64,000 nt of DNA from Flavobacterium crocinum (GTDB lineage: Bacteria > Bacteroidota > Bacteroidia > Flavobacteriales > Flavobacteriaceae), in assembly GCF_003122385.1 (NCBI RefSeq), contig NZ_CP029255.1, positions 3,596,001 through 3,660,000 of the forward strand, read 5' to 3'. Shown here in pieces: positions 51,619 to 60,451 of the stretch. Every line of letters begins with the position of its first letter. The stretch's first letter is position 1. The notes under the pieces were generated by a model that ran no database searches, was not told the origin of the DNA, and was given only the letters and a program-made list of their open reading frames with translations. The translations under genes and the position numbers were made by a program.

Positions 51619-54600
51619 ATGAAATTAAATTTACAACCAAAAAAACCTTACAAAAATCTTGGAGAAAAGATTCCCAGATTTAATTTTTCCAATTATTTAA
51701 ATGTTTTTGCTGTGCTTTTTATGCTGTTTTGCAGTTTTTCAGCGCAGGCACAAAATGTTACGATTAATTTTAAAGACGCATCACTTGAAACGGTACTGAA
51801 AGAAGTGGCAAAACAAGCGAATTACGAAGTTTTGTACACGCAAAAAATGCTAAAAGATGCTAAGCCAGTTACTATTAACGTTAAGAATTCTACATTAAAA
51901 GAAGCTTTAAATAAAATTTTCAGCGGTCAGAATTTAAAATACAATTTGGCTAATCAGACGATTGTTGTAGCAGCTTCCTCAAAAGAAAAAACAGAAAGCT
52001 TGGGAAACGAGCAAATCCGCGTAAGCGGAAAAGTTACAAATAATAAAAATGAGCCATTTCCTGGTGTTACTGTAACTTTATCAGGGACAAATAGAACAAG
52101 CATAACCGATTTTGATGGTGGTTTTATTTTTGACAATGTACCTTCTAACGGAATTTTGGAATGTTCAGGATTAACAATTGAAACCAAGTCTATTGCTATT
52201 AATGGCCGAAATACTTTTACGATTATTGTTGAAGACAAAATTGCGGCTATGAAAGAAGTAGTCGTTACTGGTTATCAGACTATTGCTAGAAGTAATTTTA
52301 CTGGTGCAATTTCTAAAATTGATGAGAAAACGTTAAACGAAAACATCAACTCCAATTTATCAGGTGCGATAGAAGGACGTGTTGCGGGTTTGATGTTTCA
52401 AAAGAATCCAAGCGGCATTGGTTCAGATCAGCCTATATTAAGAGGTATTGGTACTTTTTCATCTGATCAAGTTGGCTACAGTCCGCTTGTGGTAATAGAT
52501 GGTTTGCCAACAGAGTTGACTTTAGATGAAATTAATCCGTATGATATTGAAAGTGTGGATGTTCTTAAAGATGCTGCAGCGGCTTCTATTTATGGTTCAA
52601 GAGCGGCAAATGGTATTATTGTTTTAACAACTAAAAAAGGAAATGGTAAATTAAAAGTTACGATCAACTCTGATTTCTTTATTTCAGATAAACCGAATCT
52701 TAGAGATATGAACTACGCTTCAACCAGCGATATGATTGACTTTGAGCAAGCGGTTTACAATAGAGAAAGAGCCAGATTTGCTGATACAGCTACCATGTTT
52801 AGCAGTTATGGAGATATTGGAAACAGCAATCCTAAATATTATAGTCCGCTTTATCAGTTAAATAGGAATCTGGAAGAGGGGAAAATAGACAATGCAACTT
52901 ATAGCAGTACTCTAGCACAATGGAGAAAGAACGATTATAATAAAGATTATCGTGATAATGTTTGGCAGAAAGAATTCAGACAGCGTTACAATGTTGCATT
53001 TTCAGGTAGTACCACGAAGCAGAATACTTATGTGTCACTTAATTATGATAAATCATTAGGTCGTATTAAATACAATGAAGGTCGTAATTTTAATCTTTAT
53101 GCTAAAAGCAGTTTTCAGGTAAACAACTGGTTAAATGCTACTTTTGGAGTAAATGGAACTTATAGTAATGATGATGTTACGGAATTTGATCTTGGCAATT
53201 ATGATATTCAAAAAAGATACGAGCGTATTACAGACGATAACGGAAATTTAGTACAATCGTCATTTGCATCAATTAGAGACGGTTTTACTTCTGGTGGCGC
53301 TCTTAATCCGGCCATGGTCGAAAAATTAGCTGGTTTAAGTGGTTTTAAATCAACGAATTTTAATGTTTTAGATGCACTTAGAGAAGGTATTGAAGAACAA
53401 AATTCATTGAGTTTAAGAACCTTCGCTAATATAAAAGCAAAATTATGGAAAGGTTTAAGTTATAGTACACAATTTCAGTACGAAGTAAGAAAAAATGACA
53501 AGGAACAGTATCTTGATGTTAATTCTTATAGAATGCGTTCTGCAATCAATGCGCTAACGGGTTATAATCCAACTACAAATGCATACACTTATGTTGACGG
53601 TTTCTCAACCGGAGGAAGATATATGCAGACAAGTTCTCAAGCAAGTAATTATTCTTTTAGAAATCAATTAGATTTTAATCAAGAATTTGCAGAAGGCAAA
53701 CACTCTGTTAATGCTTTGGTTGGTACTGAAATGCGCGAAACTTTCGTTCCAAGATCTATCGAACAATTGCGATATGGTTATGATCCTGTTACACTTAGTT
53801 CTGCAGTATTAAATAATCTTGCACTAAGCCAGACAGGAGTTTCTAGCTATATATTTGGCAGCAACAGAACGTTGGCGGCTTTGGGACGAACGCAGAAGGA
53901 AATATTACACCGTTACTTTTCAATTTTTAGTACTGCAAGTTATACGTATTTATCTAAATATAACATTACAGGAAGTTATCGTGTTGATAAAGCCGATTTG
54001 TTTGGAGTGGATCCAAAATACAAAAACCGCCCATTATGGTCTGCAGGTTTAGGATGGAACATCAGCAATGAAGATTTTATGAAAGAAGTAAAATGGGTAA
54101 GTATGCTGAAATTGAGATCTACTTATGGTATTAACGGAAACGTAGATCAAAGCACTACACCTTATATAACTGCTACGAGAAGAAATGATAACTTATATCA
54201 GTCTTTACAATATACCAATATCACTGCTCAGCCTAATCCAATGTTGAGATGGGAAAAAACACAAAGTACCAATATTGGTGTAGATTATAGTTTGTTCCGT
54301 GCTAAATTAAATGGTACTATTGATGTGTATCGTAAATATAGCAGCGATTTATTAGCAACTACAGATCTTGATCCTACTGTTGGAGCATTGTCAAGAAGAA
54401 TCAATGCTGGAGCACTGTTGAATAAAGGTATAGAATTTAGCGCTGGTTCTGAATGGTATAATAATGGCAGTTTCCGTATTAATTCGAATTTGGTTTTTGC
54501 CTTCAATAAAACGACAGTTAAAAAAGTAACAAGAGCTGAAGCTAGAGCTTCTGAATACGTTTCTTCGCCAAGTAATTACTTTTTAGAAGGTGAATTGTTC

Positions 54601-55266
54601 AATAGTTTATATGCTTACCAATATGGAGGAATGGTAAATGGTTACCCTTATGTTTTGGATGAAAGTGGAAATCCATCGATTACTTTTGATGCTAATGGAA
54701 ATCCAGTTTCGACAAGCATAAAAACAATTACTAATCCAGATGCTTTAGTAAATATGGGAACTTTAATGCCAACTTACACAGGTTCATTGTCACAGCGTTT
54801 TTCATATAAACAATTCGATTTAAACTTCTTGTTTGTTTTCTCTGGAGGAAATGTAATGCGTAAAGAAACTATCGATATGAGTTCTGATGCTGTAAACCTT
54901 TCTGGTATCACAGACCGTTACACTGACACAAACAAAAATGGAAATACTCGTTTATTTGTAGATTTTGACGAAAGTGTTAGAAATTATGCACCAACTATAA
55001 GCAGTCAATGGAGATATTCAACTGCAAATGTTGTAGATGGCGATTATATTAAACTAAGAAACATTTCATTAGGATATAATATTCCAAAAGCTTTTGCAAC
55101 TCGAATGAATATTACATCGGCAAAATTTACTTTTCAAATGAATAATATCTGGTATTGGAGTGCTGCTGGAAATCGTATTGATCCTGAAGTTTATACAGCT
55201 AATTCTGGTACACGTAATTTACCATTGCCAAAAACATACCTATTTGGTTTTAATCTTACTCTTTAA
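51619..55266 (+). CDS. SusC/RagA TonB-dependent transporter with STN domain (second locus)
   Basis: 1215 residues from ATG 51619 (MKLNLQPKKPYKNLG). A signal segment ends near SAQAQ. Next come the STN domain (VTINFKDASLETVLKEVAKQANYEVLY), a carboxypeptidase-like domain (IRVSGKVTNNKNEPFPGVTVTLSG), the plug (GRVAGLMFQKNPSGIGSDQPILRGIGTF; DIESVDVLKDAAAASIYGSRAANGIIVL) and a beta-barrel ending YLFGFNLTL. The STN domain pairs it functionally with the FecR protein upstream. The SusD start is 4 bp after its stop. Confidence 0.96.
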   Translation: MKLNLQPKKPYKNLGEKIPRFNFSNYLNVFAVLFMLFCSFSAQAQNVTINFKDASLETVLKEVAKQANYEVLYTQKMLKDAKPVTINVKNSTLKEALNKIFSGQNLKYNLANQTIVVAASSKEKTESLGNEQIRVSGKVTNNKNEPFPGVTVTLSGTNRTSITDFDGGFIFDNVPSNGILECSGLTIETKSIAINGRNTFTIIVEDKIAAMKEVVVTGYQTIARSNFTGAISKIDEKTLNENINSNLSGAIEGRVAGLMFQKNPSGIGSDQPILRGIGTFSSDQVGYSPLVVIDGLPTELTLDEINPYDIESVDVLKDAAAASIYGSRAANGIIVLTTKKGNGKLKVTINSDFFISDKPNLRDMNYASTSDMIDFEQAVYNRERARFADTATMFSSYGDIGNSNPKYYSPLYQLNRNLEEGKIDNATYSSTLAQWRKNDYNKDYRDNVWQKEFRQRYNVAFSGSTTKQNTYVSLNYDKSLGRIKYNEGRNFNLYAKSSFQVNNWLNATFGVNGTYSNDDVTEFDLGNYDIQKRYERITDDNGNLVQSSFASIRDGFTSGGALNPAMVEKLAGLSGFKSTNFNVLDALREGIEEQNSLSLRTFANIKAKLWKGLSYSTQFQYEVRKNDKEQYLDVNSYRMRSAINALTGYNPTTNAYTYVDGFSTGGRYMQTSSQASNYSFRNQLDFNQEFAEGKHSVNALVGTEMRETFVPRSIEQLRYGYDPVTLSSAVLNNLALSQTGVSSYIFGSNRTLAALGRTQKEILHRYFSIFSTASYTYLSKYNITGSYRVDKADLFGVDPKYKNRPLWSAGLGWNISNEDFMKEVKWVSMLKLRSTYGINGNVDQSTTPYITATRRNDNLYQSLQYTNITAQPNPMLRWEKTQSTNIGVDYSLFRAKLNGTIDVYRKYSSDLLATTDLDPTVGALSRRINAGALLNKGIEFSAGSEWYNNGSFRINSNLVFAFNKTTVKKVTRAEARASEYVSSPSNYFLEGELFNSLYAYQYGGMVNGYPYVLDESGNPSITFDANGNPVSTSIKTITNPDALVNMGTLMPTYTGSLSQRFSYKQFDLNFLFVFSGGNVMRKETIDMSSDAVNLSGITDRYTDTNKNGNTRLFVDFDESVRNYAPTISSQWRYSTANVVDGDYIKLRNISLGYNIPKAFATRMNITSAKFTFQMNNIWYWSAAGNRIDPEVYTANSGTRNLPLPKTYLFGFNLTL

Positions 55267-55270
55267 AAAA

Positions 55271-56695
55271 ATGAAAAAGATATATATAACACTGCTTTCT
55301 TTAATGATGCTAACAGTGTCATCATGTGATGATTATACAGACATAACACCTAAAGGAGCTTTAGTAATTGAAACACCACAGCAATTTCTTGAATTGGTCT
55401 CACTTCCTGGACGCGGTTATCCAATCAACAACTTTCAATACTTGTCAGATGATCAATGGATGAGAGAAGCCAATGTAATTGGTAGAACCCCAAACATCGA
55501 TATTCTTAATTTTACTTTTGATGAAAGTGTTGATCGAGTTTCGTTATTAACAGGTTCTAGTTTTTACAATCAAGCCTATAGTTATATCAACAGATGGAAT
55601 ACTATTATTTCATTAGTAGATAATAGCAAAGGAGATGAAAACATCAAAAGGTTAGCAAAAGCTGAAGCTAAAATTTACAGAGCCTACGATCACTTTTTAT
55701 TAGTAAACACTTACGCAAAAGGTTACGATCCGAACACTGCTGCTACAGATGGCGGAATCTGTATTATGGACAAATTTGATCTGGAAGCACAGCCTTCAAA
55801 ATCTACAGTTGCCCAGGTATATGATTTTATTCAAAGAGATATTGAAGATGCATTACCGTATCTTCAGGAAAAACCTGTTGATGTTTATCATCCGTCTTTA
55901 GCATTTGCTTATGCATTTAAGGCTAAAGTACATTTGTTTAAACGTGAAATCGCACAGGCTCAGGCAGCAGCAGAAAAATCATTAAGTTACAACAATCAAA
56001 TTTTTGATATGGTAGCTTATAACAAACAAGGAGGACCAACTGCAGTTGCTGTTCCGGCTGCCAATAATGTAGAAGTTTTGAGTTATATGTATATGACAGG
56101 GTATAATGAAATGAACTTTGGACAGCTTTATGTCATTAGCCCGGAATTGAGAACTTTATTTGGTACTAATGATGCACGTTTCAATTTATTTTTCAATACA
56201 ACCAGTACAACAAATCTTGATCAAGGTTCAGGCACAGCTTATTGGGGAACACAATACACCAGGTTTTTCTATCCGACAGTGGGTATGAAAACAACAGAAG
56301 TGTATTTGATTTTGGCAGAATGTTATGCCAGAGATAATAAACTAAGCGAGGCAGTTGGCGTGTTAAATACCTTAAGAGCAAAACGTATTCTTTCGGGTAC
56401 TGTCGATTTAACTGTTCCGGCTACCAGAAAAGAAACAATGCAATTAGTGATTAATGAAAGAAGAAAAGAATTGCTTTTAGGTTTTAACCGCTTTTTTGAT
56501 TTGAAACGATTAAATACGGAAACAGAATACGCAAAAACGGTTACAAGAGTATTCCCAATCGTGAATAAAACGGTTCCTCAAAAAACATATACGTTACAGC
56601 CAAACTCTCGATTGTATATTATTCCATTTCCTTTGTCTGCTTTGCAAAAGAACCCAAAATTGACTTTAAATACAGACGAAAAACTTCCATTTTAA
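55271..56695 (+). CDS. SusD/RagB-family outer-membrane lipoprotein (second locus)
   Basis: 474 residues from ATG 55271 (MKKIYITLLSLMMLTVSSC, lipobox Cys19); longer in-frame readings run back into the SusC gene and are rejected. Helical TPR-like core (AKAEAKIYRAYDHFLLVNTYAKGY; LAFAYAFKAKVHLFKREIAQAQAAAEKSL) and the typical end (VINERRKELLLGFNRFFDLKRLN). It binds the ligand at the surface for the SusC partner. A protease gene follows 5 bp downstream. Confidence 0.95.
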   Translation: MKKIYITLLSLMMLTVSSCDDYTDITPKGALVIETPQQFLELVSLPGRGYPINNFQYLSDDQWMREANVIGRTPNIDILNFTFDESVDRVSLLTGSSFYNQAYSYINRWNTIISLVDNSKGDENIKRLAKAEAKIYRAYDHFLLVNTYAKGYDPNTAATDGGICIMDKFDLEAQPSKSTVAQVYDFIQRDIEDALPYLQEKPVDVYHPSLAFAYAFKAKVHLFKREIAQAQAAAEKSLSYNNQIFDMVAYNKQGGPTAVAVPAANNVEVLSYMYMTGYNEMNFGQLYVISPELRTLFGTNDARFNLFFNTTSTTNLDQGSGTAYWGTQYTRFFYPTVGMKTTEVYLILAECYARDNKLSEAVGVLNTLRAKRILSGTVDLTVPATRKETMQLVINERRKELLLGFNRFFDLKRLNTETEYAKTVTRVFPIVNKTVPQKTYTLQPNSRLYIIPFPLSALQKNPKLTLNTDEKLPF

Positions 56696-56700
56696 TTGAG

Positions 56701-59139
56701 ATGAAGAAATTATTTATAGTGCTAATCATGCTGTCTTTCGGACAGCATGATTTTGCTCAAACTCCAGAGAAAAAAGCCGACAGCACCAGCACGCAGCCAA
56801 AAGGCATGCAGGCTTATAACAAAGTTATCACAGATAAAGCCAAGAATAAAGCAGGTCTTTTTACGGTAAGTCAGGTAGATACCAAATATTATTTTCAAAT
56901 TCCGGATAGCTTATTCAACAGGTATATGCTTGTGGTAACCCGATTTCTTTCTACTCCGGAAGGAATGGGCGTTTTTGGTGGAGAAAAAGCCAACGAACAG
57001 ACTATTTATTTTGAAAAAGGAGCCAACAACACGGTTTATTTAAGATCACTGCAATACAGACAAGATGTTCGTTCTGCCGATTCAATGCTGGCAAAAGCAT
57101 TGGCAGGAAGTAACGAAAATCCGATTGTAGCCGCTTTTCCGATTAAAACAACGAATCCTGATACAAAAGAAGTCGTAATCGATGTAACGGATGTTTTTAA
57201 GAAAGACAATCCAATGTTTGCTATTGACAGTAAAGAGAAAACAGAGAAAAAATTAACTTCTCTTGCAGACGACAAATCTTTTATTGAAAATATAGATACT
57301 TATCCAATCAATATTGAGGTAAAAACAACAAAAACTTATACCAGTTCTACAGCAAGCAGCGGCAATATAACATTACGTTTGAATACTTCAATTGTACTGC
57401 TTCCAAAAACGCCTATGCGTAAACGTTTTTTTGATGAAAGAGTGGGGTATTTTGCTAACAAATATGTTCTGTTTGATGATGATGAACAACGTGCTCAAAC
57501 AAAATATATTATTCAGCGCTATCGTCTGGAGCCTAAAGATAAAGACATCAAAAAATACCTAAACGGCGAATTGGTTGAACCTAAAAAACAAATCGTTTAT
57601 TATATCGATCCGGCAACACCAAAAAAATGGAGACCTTACTTAATTGCCGGAATCAACGATTGGCAGAAAGCTTTTGAAGCAGCAGGTTTTAAAAATGCTA
57701 TTGTAGGGAAAGAATGGCCGGAAAATGATCCGACGATGAGTCTGGAAGATGCACGCTATTCGGTAGTACGTTATTATGCTTCTGAAACACCAAATGCTTA
57801 CGGACCAAGAATTAGTGATCCAAGAAGTGGTGAAATTATTGAAAGTCACGTAGGCTGGTATCATAATGTGATGAAATTAGTGCAAAGATGGTATATGATT
57901 CAGGCCGGACCATTAGACGCAAGAGCCCGAAAAATGCATTTGGATGATGAATTAATGGGACAATTAATTCGTTTCGTTTCTTCTCACGAAATTGGTCATA
58001 CAATTGGTCTTCGCCATAATATGGGGGCAAGCAGTACAACTCCGGTAGAAAAATTAAGAGATAAAAAATGGGTTGAAGCCAATGGACATACGGTTTCGAT
58101 TATGGATTATGCCCGATTCAATTATGTAGCACAACCGGAAGATAATATCAGTCCAAAAGGAATTTATCCACGAATTGGAATCTACGATAAATGGGCCGTA
58201 AAATGGGGTTATGGTTATTATTCAAAAGCTAAAGATGAGTTTGAAGAAGAAAAAATTCTTGCCAAACTAACCACAGATAGTTTGACGGCTAATCCAAAAT
58301 TATGGTTTGGTGGAGAAGGAAAAGACGAAGATCCAAGAAGTCAAAAAGAAGATATTGGCGACGATTCTGTTTTGGCAAGTGATTATGGAATTAAAAACCT
58401 AAAACGTGTAGTTCCAAATCTTATTGAATGGACATATCAGCCAAATGATGCTTATAATAATTTAGAAGATATGCATAAAGCGGTGGTATCGCAATATAGC
58501 CGCTATTTATATCACGTGCTAAAAAATATTGGAAGTAATTACATTACTAAACGTACTGTTGATGAAAAAGGAACAGTTTATCAACCGGTTCCAAAAGCAA
58601 AAGTAAAAGCAGCGATTGATTATGTAGGAAGACAATTGTTTGTAGCACCGCTTTGGATGTATCCTCAGGAAATCGATCAGCTTGTTGGTTTGAAAACTTC
58701 AGAGCAAATTTCAGATCAGCAGAATCAGGTGTTGAATATGTTGTTGAGTTCAGGAATGCTTTATAACATCAGTCAAAAAGCAATTCAGTTTGAAGGCGCT
58801 TATACGGTTCCGGAATTCTTAAACGATTTGCAGCAGACGGTTTGGGTAAAATTTAGCGGTGACGAAAAACAGGATTTTTACAGAAGAAGTTTACAGCGTG
58901 GTTACATTGAAAAAATGGGAATGTTGTTATTACCAAAAGAGACAGAACCTGGAAAAGCATTAAATGCTGCACAGAGAAGTGATGTGAGATTATACGGTAA
59001 ACAACATTTGGTTAAAGTAAGAGCAGAGGTTGTCAAATTAATGAGTACTTCAACAGGAATAAACAAAGATCATTTCGAAGCAATTTTAATCGAAATTGAC
59101 AAAATAAATACAAAATTAAATTCAACTACAACGATATGA
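56701..59139 (+). CDS. Zinc-dependent metzincin-like metalloprotease (DUF5117/DUF4953 type), exported
   Basis: 812 residues with a short signal (LFIVLIMLSFGQHDFAQ). The zinc site is HEIGHTIGLRH at 429-439 (HExxHxxGxxH, ligands H429, H433, H439 and catalytic E430). The flanking sequence (LRFVSSHEIGHTIGLRHNMGAS; NGHTVSIMDYARFN, Met-turn) is that of the DUF5117/DUF4953 secreted protease group. The large N-terminal region corresponds to DUF5117. The last codon overlaps the next gene by 4 bp (ATGA), implying coupled translation. Likely digests the peptide substrate of this SusCD locus. Confidence 0.94.
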   Translation: MKKLFIVLIMLSFGQHDFAQTPEKKADSTSTQPKGMQAYNKVITDKAKNKAGLFTVSQVDTKYYFQIPDSLFNRYMLVVTRFLSTPEGMGVFGGEKANEQTIYFEKGANNTVYLRSLQYRQDVRSADSMLAKALAGSNENPIVAAFPIKTTNPDTKEVVIDVTDVFKKDNPMFAIDSKEKTEKKLTSLADDKSFIENIDTYPINIEVKTTKTYTSSTASSGNITLRLNTSIVLLPKTPMRKRFFDERVGYFANKYVLFDDDEQRAQTKYIIQRYRLEPKDKDIKKYLNGELVEPKKQIVYYIDPATPKKWRPYLIAGINDWQKAFEAAGFKNAIVGKEWPENDPTMSLEDARYSVVRYYASETPNAYGPRISDPRSGEIIESHVGWYHNVMKLVQRWYMIQAGPLDARARKMHLDDELMGQLIRFVSSHEIGHTIGLRHNMGASSTTPVEKLRDKKWVEANGHTVSIMDYARFNYVAQPEDNISPKGIYPRIGIYDKWAVKWGYGYYSKAKDEFEEEKILAKLTTDSLTANPKLWFGGEGKDEDPRSQKEDIGDDSVLASDYGIKNLKRVVPNLIEWTYQPNDAYNNLEDMHKAVVSQYSRYLYHVLKNIGSNYITKRTVDEKGTVYQPVPKAKVKAAIDYVGRQLFVAPLWMYPQEIDQLVGLKTSEQISDQQNQVLNMLLSSGMLYNISQKAIQFEGAYTVPEFLNDLQQTVWVKFSGDEKQDFYRRSLQRGYIEKMGMLLLPKETEPGKALNAAQRSDVRLYGKQHLVKVRAEVVKLMSTSTGINKDHFEAILIEIDKINTKLNSTTTI

Positions 59140-59657
59140 AAAAATTATTAGTTATCGCATTCATTTTTATTAGTGGTTTCACTCAGGCGCAGGTAACTTC
59201 AAAAGAAGAAGTAACTCCGGAATTGGTTCAAAAAAGAGAAGAACAAAAAAAGGAAATTACAGCAAATTATCTAGCTTTAAAAAACAGTCTTATTACTTCT
59301 GATAGTCTTTCTGTTGTAAAAAACGCTGAAGCTTTAAAGAATTCTTTAAAGAACTTCAAATTTAAAAAGCTGACTTTAGATCAGATGAATGCAGCGACAA
59401 CAACAAGAAAAGCAATTTCAGATTTAGCAGCTGAAATGGCAGCAACTAAAAACATTAATAAACAGCGCAAAATTTTTGAAACACTTTCTGTGAAATACTG
59501 GGATGTAGCTTCAAAATTCAAAGCTGCTGATGCGACATTATATCTACAGGCTTGTCCAATGACAGGCGCTGTGTGGACAAGTGATAGTAAGGAAATTAAG
59601 AATCCTTATTATCCAAAAAATATGCTGACTTGTGGAGAAGTAAAAGCAAGTTTGTAG
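59136..59657 (+). CDS. DUF3347-domain exported protein
   Basis: 173 residues; signal (LLVIAFIFISGFTQAQ). The body shows DUF3347 features: ANYLALKNSLITSDSLSVVKNAEALKNSL, KQRKIFETLSVKYWDVA and the end CPMTGAVWTSDSKEIKNPYYPKNMLTCGEV. Two conserved cysteines (CPM and TCG) and a methionine there are plausible metal ligands, and DUF3347 often accompanies heavy-metal systems. Here it follows the protease with a 4-bp overlap, so it probably assists the zinc protease; that pairing is not something I can confirm from known cases. Confidence 0.85.
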   Translation: MKKLLVIAFIFISGFTQAQVTSKEEVTPELVQKREEQKKEITANYLALKNSLITSDSLSVVKNAEALKNSLKNFKFKKLTLDQMNAATTTRKAISDLAAEMAATKNINKQRKIFETLSVKYWDVASKFKAADATLYLQACPMTGAVWTSDSKEIKNPYYPKNMLTCGEVKASL

Positions 59658-59771
59658 TTTTTTTTAATTTGAATTAGTTTGATAAATACGGTGTTCTGAC
59701 TGAAGCCGTATTTGTCGTTTCTACTATATTTTTCTTTAATGCTTTTTATAAAGCATTGAAAAAATCAAAAT

Positions 59772-59799
59772 GCCAAGCCGAAAGGTTTGGCTTTTTTTT
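59772..59799 (+). terminator. Terminator of the second SusCD/protease locus
   Basis: GCCAAGCC (59772-59779) pairs with GGTTTGGC (59784-59791) through a GAAA loop, with one G-U pair, and eight T follow. It lies 115 bp after the DUF3347 stop. Confidence 0.85.
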
Positions 59800-60059
59800 A
59801 TGGCTATTTTTTAGACTTCAGATTTTTCTTTAAAGATATTTTTTCATTTTTAAAAACATTTAAAACGGTTAAAAAGCATTTAAAATGGACTTTTTATCAA
59901 TCGAAATTCCTTCTGTTTAGTAAAATTCTTATTAAGGAGCAAAAACTATTATTGTTTTTAATTTGTTGTTTATCAATTGTTTATAATTTCTTTATCGTTT
60001 TCGTTAACAAATTTTTTGTAAAAAATTAGCATTAATACTTTCATATTAAAATTTTTAAC

Positions 60060-60067
60060 ATACTTTT
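60060..60067 (+). promoter_or_regulatory. Likely -7 box of the third SusCD locus
   Basis: TACTTTTG matches TAnnTTTG; 19 nt upstream is TTT rather than TTG. It would give a leader of about 375 nt before the SusC start at 60452. Confidence 0.5.
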
Positions 60068-60332
60068 GTTCTATCAAATTAGTAGAGTTTAAAAATACCG
60101 CACAATGAAGACTAGTAAAAATATTTCACTTTCAAACCAACAGAAACCTTTTAGCTGTTTCAGTGTCATGTGCAGCTTCTGTTAAAAGTCTTCAATTCCC
60201 AATTCCAAAACAAATTTTTATTAGAGTGAACCTTAGCAATAGGGCAGATCTTGTATAGGCCAATCGAAATAATAATAACCAAAAAAAGAAGAAAAAAATG
60301 AAAAAACGAATGTGTAGCCGGTAAAACAATAT

Positions 60333-60402
60333 ACCATTCCTGTTGTCGCAGAAATGGTCGAGCTTAAAAAAAATATACATCTCTAAAAGGAAGCGACAAC
60401 AG
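60333..60402 (+). promoter_or_regulatory. Alternative hairpins in the SusC leader
   Basis: ACCATT (60333-60338) can pair with AATGGT (60353-60358), placing CTGTTGTCGC in its loop. That loop sequence (60340-60349) is the exact complement of GCGACAACAG (60393-60402). The two pairings exclude each other or form a kissing/nested fold, as in attenuators or riboswitch-like leaders. No known riboswitch consensus was recognised. Confidence 0.45.
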
Positions 60403-60451
60403 ATTTATTCTGTTTACTGGAATCCTTGATTTATTAAACTAAAAAGAACTA

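Larger units (their letters stand above)
59800..60451. other. 652-bp upstream region of the third SusC gene
   Basis: No full gene. It contains a TAnnTTTG box (60060-60067), a possible short Cys-rich ORF that is one base out of frame (60104-60185) and two mutually exclusive hairpins (60333-60402). If transcription starts near 60075, the leader is about 375 nt long. Confidence 0.55.

Noticed and set aside
60192..60380. Minus-strand Phe-rich 62-residue ORF in the SusC leader
   Set aside because: Low-complexity phenylalanine run from poly-A tracts, no start context; the hairpins explain the region better.
60190..60451. Known riboswitch class (SAM, cobalamin, TPP)
   Set aside because: I compared the leader with conserved cores I know and found none; only the two alternative stems are supported.
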